From: Marinobacterium aestuarii | GTDB lineage: Bacteria; Pseudomonadota; Gammaproteobacteria; Pseudomonadales; Balneatricaceae | Reading direction: 5' to 3' | Assembly: GCF_001651805.1 (NCBI RefSeq) | Contig: NZ_CP015839.1 | Location: 558,001 to 622,000, forward strand | DNA: 64,000 bases | In this document: one piece after another, positions 18,217 through 27,240 of the stretch | Layout of the letters: each line of letters begins with the position of its first letter | How positions within the stretch are numbered: position 1 is the stretch's first letter | Notes under the pieces: generated by a model | The model's database searches: none | Seen by the model: only the letters and a program-made list of their open reading frames with translations | Told to the model about the DNA's origin: nothing | Translations under genes and position numbers: made by a program

Positions 18217-18274
18217 GCCTACTATTAAAATCTCTGTAAGCCGGTACTGACAGACTACAAAAGGAGCTGCAGTT

Positions 18275-19720
18275 ATGCGGAAGTTGTTTAGGTTGCTGGG
18301 ATTTTTGCTGATACCGGCATTAATAGCCGGTGGTGCTTATGGGTATTACTGGTATCAGGTAAAAAGCTCCGCTGATCGCATGGTCGACGCTGCGGCACCT
18401 TACGCAAAGATCTCCTATGCACGCGTTGTTGCCGGGCTTGATGGCAGTGCCGGCATTGCCGGTGTGCAGGTAACGCCGGTGGGCAGCAAGGATTCTGTAC
18501 TGATTGGCTCAGTCCTGTTCCAGGCGCCTGATCCATTGTTCTACCTCGATGCCGAGAAGACCCTGCGCGAGGGCAGCTGGCCCGAGCATATGGCGTTGTC
18601 GATCACGGGTCTGGATATGAACCTCGATGCCGATTATCTGGCGCAGTGGGAAGCCATGGGGCAGTCCTTTGCTGTGCCGCAGCAGGGTACCGGTTTTGAA
18701 GCCCTCGCCTGTGGTGATGTGCAACGCTTTGATCTGGCAACCACCCGGGCGATGAAGTACCAGCGCCTGAATATGGATATGCTGGTGGCGATGGACTTTA
18801 TGCCCCGCACCCAGTCGCTGCGTCTGCGCTCCGATGTCAGCGTTGCCGACATGGCGCAAACCAGCTTTTATGTCGATCTGTCCCTGGCCAGTAACGTACT
18901 TTCTATCGGCTCGCTGGTGCAGGCGCAGCCGACGCTGGAACGCGTCTCGCTTGATTACAGCGACCTGGGCTACAACGCCAGGCGCAATCGTTTCTGTGCT
19001 CAGCGTGGTGGTTACGCGCCTGATGAATATGCCCAGCGTCATAGCGAGATGGTGCACTCTGAACTCAAACAGCTCGGCTGGTCGGTGCCTGAGCTGCTGC
19101 TGAAGGCCTACGCGGACCTGCAGCAGCCGCGGGCGATATTGCAGGTGGCCGCCGAGCCGCCGCCGGGCTTTGGAGCTCAATCCATGGCGACGATTTCCTC
19201 GCCCGAGGATCTGCTTGATCTCCTTAATATCCGGGTTTCTGTCAATGGCGTGAGTCAGGATCTGAGCAGTATTAACTGGTCGCTGGATCCGGGTGAAGCT
19301 GTTGCCGCCAATGCTGCGGCTGAGGTCTTGTCAAGTGACGCCCTCCAGTCTGAAAATCTGACCGCCGGTGTGGTTGAAAAGCGCGCCCCCCAGGAAGACC
19401 TGGTGATCGAGCTGGAGCAGCCCAGGCCTGAGCCGGGGCAGGTGGCTGTCATTATTGATCCTGATGTGGTTCAGGTTATGCCGGGGATAGTGGTCAAGGC
19501 GAAGGCTGCGGAAAAAACCTACAAGCCCACCGCGGTGCAGCAGGTGCACGGTTATGCCGGGCAGAAGGTCAAGCTGCGTACCTATTTTGGGCGTCGTATC
19601 GAGGGCACTCTGGTGCGGGTGGCCGGGGGCAACCTGGAAGTAGAACAGCGTCTGGACCGCGGAGTGGCAATTTTCCCGATTGCGGCTGACAAGGTCGCAG
19701 AACTGTCCGTCTGGCGTTAA
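18275..19720 (+). CDS. Membrane-anchored protein of unknown function with Sm-like C-terminal segment
   Basis: 481 residues. One N-terminal hydrophobic segment (about 4-25, LFRLLGFLLIPALIAGGAYGYYW) anchors or exports it. The middle region is rich in beta strands and amphipathic helices (SITGLDMNLDADYLAQW), somewhat like periplasmic lipid-handling or YdgA-type proteins, but I do not recognise a family with confidence. Residues about 426-481 (GYAGQKVKLRTYFGRRIEGT then LVRVAGGNLEVEQ) look like a small Sm/LSm-type barrel. A hypothetical gene sits between rplS and xerD in pseudomonads too, so position is conserved. AGGAG precedes the ATG, and a promoter is visible upstream. Confidence 0.75.
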   Translation: MRKLFRLLGFLLIPALIAGGAYGYYWYQVKSSADRMVDAAAPYAKISYARVVAGLDGSAGIAGVQVTPVGSKDSVLIGSVLFQAPDPLFYLDAEKTLREGSWPEHMALSITGLDMNLDADYLAQWEAMGQSFAVPQQGTGFEALACGDVQRFDLATTRAMKYQRLNMDMLVAMDFMPRTQSLRLRSDVSVADMAQTSFYVDLSLASNVLSIGSLVQAQPTLERVSLDYSDLGYNARRNRFCAQRGGYAPDEYAQRHSEMVHSELKQLGWSVPELLLKAYADLQQPRAILQVAAEPPPGFGAQSMATISSPEDLLDLLNIRVSVNGVSQDLSSINWSLDPGEAVAANAAAEVLSSDALQSENLTAGVVEKRAPQEDLVIELEQPRPEPGQVAVIIDPDVVQVMPGIVVKAKAAEKTYKPTAVQQVHGYAGQKVKLRTYFGRRIEGTLVRVAGGNLEVEQRLDRGVAIFPIAADKVAELSVWR

Positions 19721-19727
19721 GGGTACC

Positions 19728-20663
19728 GTGGCTGATGTCGAAGGCGACGGCCGTCTGCGCCGGCGCTCGCCGGATGTGGCTGATCAGCGCGCCATAGAGC
19801 GCTATATCGATGCTATCTGGCTTGAAAAGGGTCTCAGTGCCAACACGCTGGCGTCCTACCGGCGTGATCTCAGTCTTTTTGCCTGCTGGCTCAATGATCA
19901 GGGTGCTGCCTTGCTTGAGGCCGATCGGTCGCTGTTGCGGCGCCATCTCGACTGGCGACTCGAAGCCCGGCTCAAGGCCAGCTCCACGGCGCGCCTGCTG
20001 TCCTGTCTGCGTGGTTTTTACCGCTACTGGATTCGCGAGGAGCGCCTGACGGATGATCCGACGCTGCAGATCGACAGTCCGCGCCGTGCCCGCCCCCTGC
20101 CCAAAACCCTGACCGAGGAAGACGTTGAGCAGCTGCTGGCAGCGCCGCCGCTGGATGATGCGCTGGGGTTGCGGGACCGGGCCATGCTGGAAGTGTTGTA
20201 CGCAACCGGTTTGCGGGTGTCGGAGCTGGTGGGCCTGTCCTGTGGTCAGGTGAACCTGCGCCAGGGGCTGGTGCGGGTGGTTGGCAAGGGTGACAAGGAG
20301 CGGTTGGTGCCGCTGGGTGATGAGGCTGTGTACTGGCTACAGCGTTATCTGGCGCAGGCGCGGCGGGAGCTGATTGAAGCCGGGTCTGAGGTGTTGTTTC
20401 CCAGTCGGCGCGGGCAGCAGATGACGCGCCAGACATTCTGGCATCGCATCAAGCTGCATGCTCTGACCGGCGGTATCGACAAGCCCTTGTCTCCCCATGT
20501 GTTGCGTCATGCCTTCGCCACCCATCTTGTGAATCATGGCGCTGATCTGCGAGTAGTGCAGATGCTGCTGGGGCACAGTGACCTTTCTACCACGCAGATT
20601 TATACTCAGGTCGCGCAGCACCGGTTGCAGTCCGTGCACCGTCAGCACCATCCGCGGGGCTAG
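19728..20663 (+). CDS. xerD: Tyrosine recombinase XerD
   Basis: 311 residues. N-terminal SAM-like domain (IERYIDAIWLEKGLSANTLASYRRDL), then the catalytic domain with ATGLRVSELVGL (first Arg), HVLRHAFATHLVNHGADL (His, Arg), GHSDLSTTQIYTQ (His and the nucleophile Tyr). XerD acts with XerC at dif to resolve chromosome dimers. The ending HRQHHPRG is typical of XerD rather than XerC. The GTG at 19728 lies 7 bp after the previous stop with AAGGG upstream; the longer ORF from 19680 would overlap the preceding gene. Confidence 0.93.
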   Translation: MADVEGDGRLRRRSPDVADQRAIERYIDAIWLEKGLSANTLASYRRDLSLFACWLNDQGAALLEADRSLLRRHLDWRLEARLKASSTARLLSCLRGFYRYWIREERLTDDPTLQIDSPRRARPLPKTLTEEDVEQLLAAPPLDDALGLRDRAMLEVLYATGLRVSELVGLSCGQVNLRQGLVRVVGKGDKERLVPLGDEAVYWLQRYLAQARRELIEAGSEVLFPSRRGQQMTRQTFWHRIKLHALTGGIDKPLSPHVLRHAFATHLVNHGADLRVVQMLLGHSDLSTTQIYTQVAQHRLQSVHRQHHPRG

Positions 20664-20737
20664 CGGCGCCGGGGAACTTATTAGTGCCTGTCTCGTCTGA
20701 GAGGGTCTATAAACATCGACTGATATTGAGGGTTTTT

Positions 20738-21484
20738 ATGCATAAATCTATCCTGAGTGCCCTTCTGGTGCTGGGCTTCAGTGGCACGTTGCAGGCAGCC
20801 GAGGCTGATGCCGGGATTACCGAGATCATTTCCCAGCAGTTGATGAAGGTTGATGCCCGTATTCCGGTTGAATCCGTTACCCAGGCGCAAATTCCGGGTA
20901 TCTATGAAGTGGTTCTGGGTACCGGCGAAGTGCTTTATTCCGACCCCAAAGGCGAGTATTTCATGCTGGGTCAGCTCTACAAGCTGAGTGATGACAAGGG
21001 TTTTGTAAACCTGACGGAAGCGCGTCTGAATACCCAGCGGGTTGCTCTTATCGAGGGTGTCGATGCGAAAGATCGCATCTCCTTCAAGCCAGAGGGTGAG
21101 GTCAAGGCGACGATAGCCGTGTTTACCGATGTCGATTGCCCCTACTGCCGCAAGCTGCATGAAGAAGTTCCCAAGCTGAATGCCATGGGTATTCAGGTGG
21201 ATTACCTGGCCTTCCCGCGTGCTGGCGAACGCTCTGAAGCCTTTACCAAGATGCAGTCGGTTTGGTGTTCGGCGCCGGATCAGCGTGCCGAGAACCTCTC
21301 CAAGGTTAAAAATGGTGAAACCATCGAGGCTCAGGTTTGCGATTCGCCGGTAATGGATCAGTTCGCACTGGGGCAGAAGGTGGGTGTAACCGGTACGCCT
21401 GCGCTGGTCTTTGAAGACGGCAGCCTGGTTCCGGGCTACATGCCGGCGGCGCGTCTGGCTCAGATGCTCGGTCTGGCGCAGTAA
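20738..21484 (+). CDS. dsbC: Thiol:disulfide isomerase DsbC, periplasmic
   Basis: 248 residues. Signal peptide about 1-21 (MHKSILSALLVLGFSGTLQA), N-terminal dimerisation domain, then a thioredoxin fold with the active site DVDCPYCRKLH and the cis-Pro loop VTGTPALVFEDG. Extra cysteines (VWCSAP, VCDSP) match the structural disulfide of DsbC. It reshuffles wrong disulfides in secreted proteins. The ATG at 20738 follows TTGAGGG. The order xerD-dsbC-hom-thrC is the same as in pseudomonads. Confidence 0.93.
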   Translation: MHKSILSALLVLGFSGTLQAAEADAGITEIISQQLMKVDARIPVESVTQAQIPGIYEVVLGTGEVLYSDPKGEYFMLGQLYKLSDDKGFVNLTEARLNTQRVALIEGVDAKDRISFKPEGEVKATIAVFTDVDCPYCRKLHEEVPKLNAMGIQVDYLAFPRAGERSEAFTKMQSVWCSAPDQRAENLSKVKNGETIEAQVCDSPVMDQFALGQKVGVTGTPALVFEDGSLVPGYMPAARLAQMLGLAQ

Positions 21485-21494
21485 AATTGCGTCT

Positions 21495-21540
21495 GCAGGT
21501 GGCACGGTTTAGTCGTGTCACTTGCTGTCTGTTTGTCCTT
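21495..21540 (+). terminator. Probable terminator after dsbC
   Basis: A 12-bp stem with two G-U pairs (21495-21506 with 21514-21525), loop of 7, followed by the T-rich TGTCTGTTTGTCCTT. It lies 10 bp after the dsbC stop. Confidence 0.55.
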
Positions 21541-21613
21541 CCCTGATCTGCCGTTCGGCAAATTCATCCTGTATCTTCTGTATATCCCTATCCAAGTCAG
21601 GTCCAACACCCGT

Positions 21614-21658
21614 TATAATACCCACCCATTTTTACCGCGGATGACGAAAGGTCATCCG
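21614..21658 (+). promoter_or_regulatory. hom promoter -10 and leader hairpin
   Basis: TATAAT (21614-21619) is a perfect -10; the -35 is poor. The predicted leader then forms CGGATGAC-GAAAG-GTCATCCG (21638-21658), a perfect 8-bp stem, ending about 30 nt before the TTG start of hom. No poly-T follows. Confidence 0.45.
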
Positions 21659-21688
21659 GATCGACTCAACAGCGAGTGAGGTATTGAT

Positions 21689-22990
21689 TTGAAACCGGTT
21701 AAAGTTGGTATCTGCGGTCTTGGCACCGTAGGCTGCGGCACCTTCAATGTACTCCAGCGCAATGGAGACGAAATCAGCCGTCGTGCAGGCCGCAATATAG
21801 TCGTAGCCCAGGTGGGAGCGCGGCGTGAAAACCCGAACGCTGATACCCGCGGCATTGACATTACCGCCGACATTTTCGCGGTTGCGACCAATCCGGAAAT
21901 CGATATCGTGGTTGAGCTGATCGGTGGCTATGATGTTGCCCGCAAGCTGGTGCTGACGGCGATCGAAAACGGCAAGCATGTGGTTACCGCCAACAAGGCG
22001 CTGATCGCGGTGCACGGCAACGAGATTTTTGAAGCGGCGCAGAAAAATAACGTCATCGTGGCTTTCGAAGCGGCGGTCGCCGGCGGTATCCCCATTATCA
22101 AGGCGATCCGTGAAGGCCTGGCCGGCAACCAGATCAACTGGCTGGCGGGCATCATCAATGGCACCGGCAACTTCATCATGAGCGAAATGCGTGAGAAGGG
22201 CCGTGACTTCGCCGATGTACTGGCCGAAGCCCAGGCGCTGGGTTACGCCGAAGCCGATCCGACCTTTGATGTGGAGGGTATTGATGCAGCCCACAAGCTG
22301 ACCATACTGGCCTCCATCGCCTTCGGTATTCCGCTGCAGTTCGATAAGGCCTACACCGAAGGCATCAGCGCTATCACCCAGGACGACGTGACCTATGCCG
22401 ACGAGCTGGGGTATCGCATCAAGCATCTGGGTATCAGCCGTCGTACGGACGCGGGTGTCGAGCTGCGTGTACATCCGACGCTGATCCCCAAGCAGCTGCT
22501 GCTGGCCAATGTTGAAGGCGTAATGAATGCGGTCATGGTCGATGGCGATGCCGTGGGTCAGACGCTGTATTACGGTGCCGGCGCAGGTGCCGAGCCTACG
22601 GCGTCCGCCGTGGTAGCCGATGTCATAGACGTGGTGCGCATGCTGGTATCCGAGCAGGGCCATCGAGTGCCGCATCTGGCCTTCCAGCCGAGTGAACTGT
22701 CGGATCTGCCGGTGTTGCCAGTGGAAGAAATCCACACAGCCTACTATCTGCGCATTCACGCCATCGAACGTCCAGGCGTACTGGCGCACATCACCAAGAT
22801 CTTTGGTGACAGCGGTATCAATATCGAAGCCATCATCCAGAAAGAAACCACTGCCGAACAGGTGCCGGTGATTATCCTGACCCAGCGGGTGAAGGAGCGG
22901 GTGATGAACGATGCCCTGGCCCAGATCGAGGCGCTGGACGATATCCTTGGCAAGGTAACCCGCATCCGTGTCGAGTTACTGAAGGATTGA
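21689..22990 (+). CDS. hom: Homoserine dehydrogenase (TTG start)
   Basis: 433 residues, monofunctional. NAD(P)-binding GICGLGTVGCGTF, conserved VTANKALIAVHG, and catalytic GIINGTGNFIMSEM with EAQALGYAEADPTFDVEG. A C-terminal ACT domain from about residue 350 (YYLRIHAIERPGVLAHI) is the usual site of threonine feedback. It reduces aspartate semialdehyde to homoserine for threonine and methionine. The TTG at 21689 is the only start that keeps the MKPVKVGICGLG N-terminus. thrC follows 10 bp later. Confidence 0.96.
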   Translation: MKPVKVGICGLGTVGCGTFNVLQRNGDEISRRAGRNIVVAQVGARRENPNADTRGIDITADIFAVATNPEIDIVVELIGGYDVARKLVLTAIENGKHVVTANKALIAVHGNEIFEAAQKNNVIVAFEAAVAGGIPIIKAIREGLAGNQINWLAGIINGTGNFIMSEMREKGRDFADVLAEAQALGYAEADPTFDVEGIDAAHKLTILASIAFGIPLQFDKAYTEGISAITQDDVTYADELGYRIKHLGISRRTDAGVELRVHPTLIPKQLLLANVEGVMNAVMVDGDAVGQTLYYGAGAGAEPTASAVVADVIDVVRMLVSEQGHRVPHLAFQPSELSDLPVLPVEEIHTAYYLRIHAIERPGVLAHITKIFGDSGINIEAIIQKETTAEQVPVIILTQRVKERVMNDALAQIEALDDILGKVTRIRVELLKD

Positions 22991-23000
22991 GGAAACGAGC

Positions 23001-24395
23001 ATGAAATATATTTCAACCCGGGGCCAGGCGCCTGCACTTAACTTCGAAGAAGTGCTGCTGGCAGGCCTTGCCAGCGATGGCGGCCTCTATGTGCCCGAAA
23101 TGCTGCCGACCTTCAGCACCGAAGAAATCGCATCCTGGGCGGCACTGCCGTACCACGAGCTGGCTTTCAAGGTGATTCAGCCCTTCGTCAGTGACTGCAT
23201 CGATGATGCTGATCTGAAGAAAATGGTGGATGAAACCTACGCCGCTTTTGATCACAGCGCCGTGGCGCCGCTGGTGCAGCTGGGCAGCAATGAATGGGTG
23301 CTGGAGCTGTTCCATGGTCCGACCCTGGCATTCAAGGATTTCGCGCTGCAGCTGCTGGGCCGCCTGATGGATCATGTGCTGGCCAAGCGCGGCGAGCGCC
23401 TGGTCATCATGGGTGCCACCTCCGGTGATACCGGCTCTGCGGCTATCGAAGGCTGCCGTCACAGTGACCATCTGGATATCTTTATCCTGCACCCCCACAA
23501 GCGGGTGTCTGAGGTTCAGCGTCGCCAGATGACCACCGTGAAGGCCGATAACGTCTTCAATATCGCGCTGCAAGGCAACTTCGATGACTGCCAGCAGATG
23601 GTCAAGGACAGTTTTGCCGATCAGGCCTTCCTCAAGGGACTGAAGCTCGGCGCCGTCAACTCGATCAACTGGGCCCGCATCATGGCCCAGATCGTGTACT
23701 ACTTCGCAGCCTCGCTGGCCGTGGGCGGCCCGCAGCGTCCGGTGGCCTTTTCGGTGCCGACCGGCAACTTCGGCGATATCTTCGCAGGCTACCTGGCCAA
23801 GCAGATGGGTCTGCCCATCGCTCAGCTGGTGGTTGCCACTAACCGTAACGACATTTTGCACCGGGTCATTTCCGGTAACGACATGAGCCGCGGCGAGCTG
23901 GTGCACACGCTGTCACCGTCGATGGATATCATGGTGTCGTCCAACTTCGAACGTTTGCTGTTCGATGTGTACGACCGTGATGGCGCGGCCATTTCTGATT
24001 TGATGGCGCGTTTTCGTACCGATGCCGTACAGCTCGACGCAGCACGCTGGGCCAAGGTCCGCGAGCTGTTCGACAGCCAGGCGGTCGACGACGAAACCAC
24101 CTGCAACCTGATTCGTGAGGTGCATGCGCAAACCGGCTATCTGCTGGATCCGCACACCGCCATTGGCCTGCAGGCCGGGCGCGACTGCAACCGTGATCGC
24201 AGCATTCCGATGATCACCCTGGCGACGGCCCATCCGGTCAAGTTCCCGGAGCCGGTGATCAAGGCGGGTCTCGAATCGCCGCAGCTGCCAGAAGGCATGG
24301 CGGATCTGTTTGAACGCCCCGAGCACTATGAAGTGCTGGCCAATGACCTGTCCGTGGTGCAGGCATTCCTGGCCTCCCATGTTCACAAGGCGTGA
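23001..24395 (+). CDS. thrC: Threonine synthase
   Basis: 464 residues, fold-type II PLP enzyme. N-terminal MKYISTRGQAPALNFEEVLL, PLP-Lys in PTLAFKDFALQLLG, then ATSGDTGSAA and SVPTGNFGDIFAGY. It converts O-phosphohomoserine to threonine. GAGGAAACGAG precedes the ATG. It is in one operon with hom. Confidence 0.97.
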   Translation: MKYISTRGQAPALNFEEVLLAGLASDGGLYVPEMLPTFSTEEIASWAALPYHELAFKVIQPFVSDCIDDADLKKMVDETYAAFDHSAVAPLVQLGSNEWVLELFHGPTLAFKDFALQLLGRLMDHVLAKRGERLVIMGATSGDTGSAAIEGCRHSDHLDIFILHPHKRVSEVQRRQMTTVKADNVFNIALQGNFDDCQQMVKDSFADQAFLKGLKLGAVNSINWARIMAQIVYYFAASLAVGGPQRPVAFSVPTGNFGDIFAGYLAKQMGLPIAQLVVATNRNDILHRVISGNDMSRGELVHTLSPSMDIMVSSNFERLLFDVYDRDGAAISDLMARFRTDAVQLDAARWAKVRELFDSQAVDDETTCNLIREVHAQTGYLLDPHTAIGLQAGRDCNRDRSIPMITLATAHPVKFPEPVIKAGLESPQLPEGMADLFERPEHYEVLANDLSVVQAFLASHVHKA

Positions 24396-24421
24396 TAGCC
24401 CCAGCGCCTGATGTGCTGAAT

Positions 24422-24454
24422 CCGATGGGCAGCGCCTGTGGCGCTGCCCATCGG
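24422..24454. repeat. Perfect 15-bp inverted repeat between thrC and the elyC-like start codon
   Basis: CCGATGGGCAGCGCC pairs with GGCGCTGCCCATCGG over a TGT loop. It starts 26 bp after the thrC stop and ends 10 bp before the proposed ATG of the next gene. No T tract follows, so it is not a standard terminator; in RNA it would be extremely stable. Confidence 0.8.
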
Positions 24455-24464
24455 CTGTCGCTGC

Positions 24465-25262
24465 ATGGATAATCTGTTCTTCCTCATTTCCAAGACCCTG
24501 TGGCTGGCGGTACAGCCGGATAATCTGCTGGTTCTGCTGCTGTTGCTGGCGGCCTGCGGTGTCTGGCTAGGCCGTCGCTGGGGTCGGGCGCTGCTGGGCT
24601 TGCTGGCGCTGGCCATGCTGAGTCTTATGCTGCTGCCCCTGGGCAATCTGCTGTTGCAGCCTCTGGAGTCACGCTTTCAGCCTGCGGCACTGCCCGAGTC
24701 GGTGGCGGGCATCATGGTGCTGGGCGGCGGCGAGGATGCCGACCTGAGTGCGCGCTGGGAGCAAAGCCAGTTCAACAGTGCGGCCGAGCGTCTGATGGTG
24801 TTGCCAGAGCTGATGCAGCGCTATCCTGACGCCCAGGTGGTGTTCAGTGGCGGCTCTGCCGCGGTGCTGGATGCACAGTACCGCGGCGCCGATGTCGCCC
24901 AGAATTGGCTGGCGACACTGCCGGCATCCCTGTTCGAGCGGCCGGTGCTGTTCGAGCGTGATTCACGCAATACCTGGGAAAATGCGCTTTTCAGTGCCCG
25001 TCTGCTGGGCGGGGTACCGGAGCAACCCTGGCTGCTGGTCACCTCAGCCTTCCATATGCCGCGCTCCGTGGGTATCTATCGACAGCTCGGCTGGCAGCTT
25101 GTGCCTTATCCGGTGGACTACATCAGTAGCGGTGATCTGGTGCGGGTGCAGTTCGCCCTCAATCTGCGTGATCTGGTGGTGGGCGTGCGGGAATGGACCG
25201 GTCTGCTGATCTACCACCTCACCGGGCGAACCACTGCGTTTTTCCCGGCACCCGAGGCCTGA
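24465..25262 (+). CDS. ElyC/YdcF-family (DUF218) membrane protein
   Basis: 265 residues. Two N-terminal hydrophobic segments (about 15-55), then a DUF218 domain: GIMVLGGGEDADLSARW, VVFSGGSA, the acidic/polar pocket ERDSRNTWENALFSA and LVTSAFHMPRS. E. coli ElyC (YcbC) has this layout and is involved in cell-envelope peptidoglycan/lipid-carrier metabolism at low temperature. The start is uncertain: the ATG at 24465 has no Shine-Dalgarno and lies 10 bp after a long hairpin. recJ begins 4 bp after the stop. Confidence 0.82.
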   Translation: MDNLFFLISKTLWLAVQPDNLLVLLLLLAACGVWLGRRWGRALLGLLALAMLSLMLLPLGNLLLQPLESRFQPAALPESVAGIMVLGGGEDADLSARWEQSQFNSAAERLMVLPELMQRYPDAQVVFSGGSAAVLDAQYRGADVAQNWLATLPASLFERPVLFERDSRNTWENALFSARLLGGVPEQPWLLVTSAFHMPRSVGIYRQLGWQLVPYPVDYISSGDLVRVQFALNLRDLVVGVREWTGLLIYHLTGRTTAFFPAPEA

Positions 25263-25266
25263 TGCC

Positions 25267-27003
25267 ATGACGGATATACAGATCGAACGGCGCCCGGCGC
25301 CGGATAGCAGCCTGCCCGTTTTCAGCGAAACCCACCCCGTGCTGGCGCGTATCTATGCCGCCCGTGGTGTGCAGTCGCTGAATCATCTGGGGCGCTCACT
25401 TTCAGAACTGCTGCCGGATTCCGGTCTGCAGGGGCTGGATGCGGCGGTGGCCCGGCTGGTAAAGGCGATTAGCGCCGGCGAGAGCATACTGATTGTCGGC
25501 GACTTTGACTGCGACGGTGCCACCAGTACCGCAGTGGCGGTGCTGGCGCTGCGCATGATGGGCGCAGCCCAGGTGGACTACCTGGTGCCCAACCGTTTTG
25601 AGTACGGCTATGGCCTGAGTCCCGAAATTGTCGAGGTGGCGCGCAAGCTGGGGCCCAAATTGCTGGTGACGGTGGATAACGGCATTTCCAGCCTGGAGGG
25701 GGTGGCCCGCGCCAATGCCTGTGGCATGGATGTGGTGGTCACCGATCACCACCTGGCCGGCAGCGAACTGCCAGCGGCCTGCGCCATCGTCAATCCCAAT
25801 CAGCCGGGCTGCGGCTTTATTGCCAAGTCGACCTGTGGTGTCGGGGTGATTTTTTACGTCATGATCGCGCTGCGCCGGGCGCTTACAGCCCGCGGCTGGT
25901 TTGAACAGCGTAACCTGCCGGCGCCGAACCTCGCCAGTTTGCTGGATCTGGTGGCGCTGGGGACTGTGGCCGATGTGGTGGCGCTGGAGCACAACAACCG
26001 GGTGCTGGTGCACCAGGGCCTGCAGCGTATCCGCGCTGGCAAGGCGCGTCCTGGGCTGCATGCTCTCATTGAGGTGTCGGGCCGCAGCCAGTCGCGTCTG
26101 GTGGCGAGTGATCTTGGCTTTGCCCTGGCACCGCGCCTCAACGCCGCCGGCCGGCTCGAAGATATGTCTATCGGCATTGAATGTCTGCTGACCGATGACC
26201 CTGATCGTGCGCTGGAGCTTGCCCGCACCCTGGATGAGCTGAATCAGGAGCGTCGCGGTATCGAGCAGGAGATGCAGCAGCAGGCGTTGCAATCGCTGGC
26301 GCGACTGGAGCTGGATGAGACTGCGCTGCCCGTGGGGCTCTGCCTGTACGATGAAAGCTGGCATCAGGGTGTTATTGGCATCCTGGCCTCGCGCATCAAG
26401 GAGCGGGTGCATCGCCCGGTAATTGCCTTTGCCCCTGGCGATGATGGCGAGATCAAGGGGTCGGCGCGCTCGATCAGCGGTTTCCATATCCGCGACGGAC
26501 TCGATGCCATAGCCGCGCGCTATCCCGGCCTGCTGCACAAGTTTGGCGGCCATGCGATGGCGGCGGGCATGACGCTGGATGCGGCACGTTTTGCCGATTT
26601 CAGTGCGGCCTTTGATGAGCAGGTGCGAAAGCAGCTCGATGAAGAAGCCCTTACGCGACGCCTGCTGACAGATGGCGCCTTGAGTGCCGCCGATCTGAGC
26701 ATTGAGCTGGCTGAAGTGCTGCGAGAAGGCGGACCCTGGGGGCAGCAGTTTGCGGAGCCACTGTTCGATGGTGACTTCGGTCTGCTGCAGCAGCGCATTG
26801 TTGGGCAGCGACATTTGAAGCTGGTGCTGATGGAGCCGGCCACCGGGCTCGCGATCGATGCCATCTGGTTTAATATTGATACGGCGCTCTGGCCAGACAC
26901 GTCGGTGCAGCGGGTGCGGGTGGTGTATCGGCTGGACGTGAATGAATTTCGCGGCCAGCGCAATCTGCAGCTGATGGTGGATCACCTCGAAGCGATCAGC
27001 TAA
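25267..27003 (+). CDS. recJ: Single-stranded-DNA-specific exonuclease RecJ
   Basis: 578 residues. DHH phosphoesterase motifs DFDCDGATST, VTDHHLAG and VALGTVADVVAL, then DHHA1 with SARSISGFHIRDGL and KFGGHAMAAGMTL, and a C-terminal OB fold. RecJ degrades single strands 5'-3' in RecFOR recombination, base-excision and mismatch repair. It is probably cotranscribed with the ElyC-like gene. Confidence 0.96.
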   Translation: MTDIQIERRPAPDSSLPVFSETHPVLARIYAARGVQSLNHLGRSLSELLPDSGLQGLDAAVARLVKAISAGESILIVGDFDCDGATSTAVAVLALRMMGAAQVDYLVPNRFEYGYGLSPEIVEVARKLGPKLLVTVDNGISSLEGVARANACGMDVVVTDHHLAGSELPAACAIVNPNQPGCGFIAKSTCGVGVIFYVMIALRRALTARGWFEQRNLPAPNLASLLDLVALGTVADVVALEHNNRVLVHQGLQRIRAGKARPGLHALIEVSGRSQSRLVASDLGFALAPRLNAAGRLEDMSIGIECLLTDDPDRALELARTLDELNQERRGIEQEMQQQALQSLARLELDETALPVGLCLYDESWHQGVIGILASRIKERVHRPVIAFAPGDDGEIKGSARSISGFHIRDGLDAIAARYPGLLHKFGGHAMAAGMTLDAARFADFSAAFDEQVRKQLDEEALTRRLLTDGALSAADLSIELAEVLREGGPWGQQFAEPLFDGDFGLLQQRIVGQRHLKLVLMEPATGLAIDAIWFNIDTALWPDTSVQRVRVVYRLDVNEFRGQRNLQLMVDHLEAIS

Positions 27004-27057
27004 TTAATGTGGGGGCCATCCAGGCTCCCGAATCTGGTGACAAGAGGAAGTACGAGA

Positions 27058-27240
27058 ATGAATGATTTGACGCTGAATGAACTCAACACCCTGCTGACGG
27101 TTTTCGCCAGGGCGGGTGTTGAAGCGGGCGCAGGTGCCGAGGGTGAGCTGCTGCAGCGTCTGAGTCAGGCTCAGGCCGAGCGCGAAGAGCTGGACAACAT
27201 GGACTTTGACGATTGCGCCGGCGGTGCCTGCAAGCTCTAA
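27058..27240 (+). CDS. Small protein of unknown function after recJ
   Basis: 60 residues: an acidic, probably helical body (NDLTLNELNTLLTVFARAG and a Glu-rich helix) ending in DDCAGGACKL, with two Cys five residues apart. The ATG follows AGAGGAAG. I do not recognise a family. The strong ribosome binding site, tight placement 54 bp after recJ and protein-like composition argue that it is real. Confidence 0.65.
   Translation: MNDLTLNELNTLLTVFARAGVEAGAGAEGELLQRLSQAQAEREELDNMDFDDCAGGACKL

Noticed and set aside
21641-21679. Threonine attenuator leader peptide before hom
   Set aside because: The 12-codon ORF has a single Thr codon, no Ile, no ribosome binding site, and no terminator follows.
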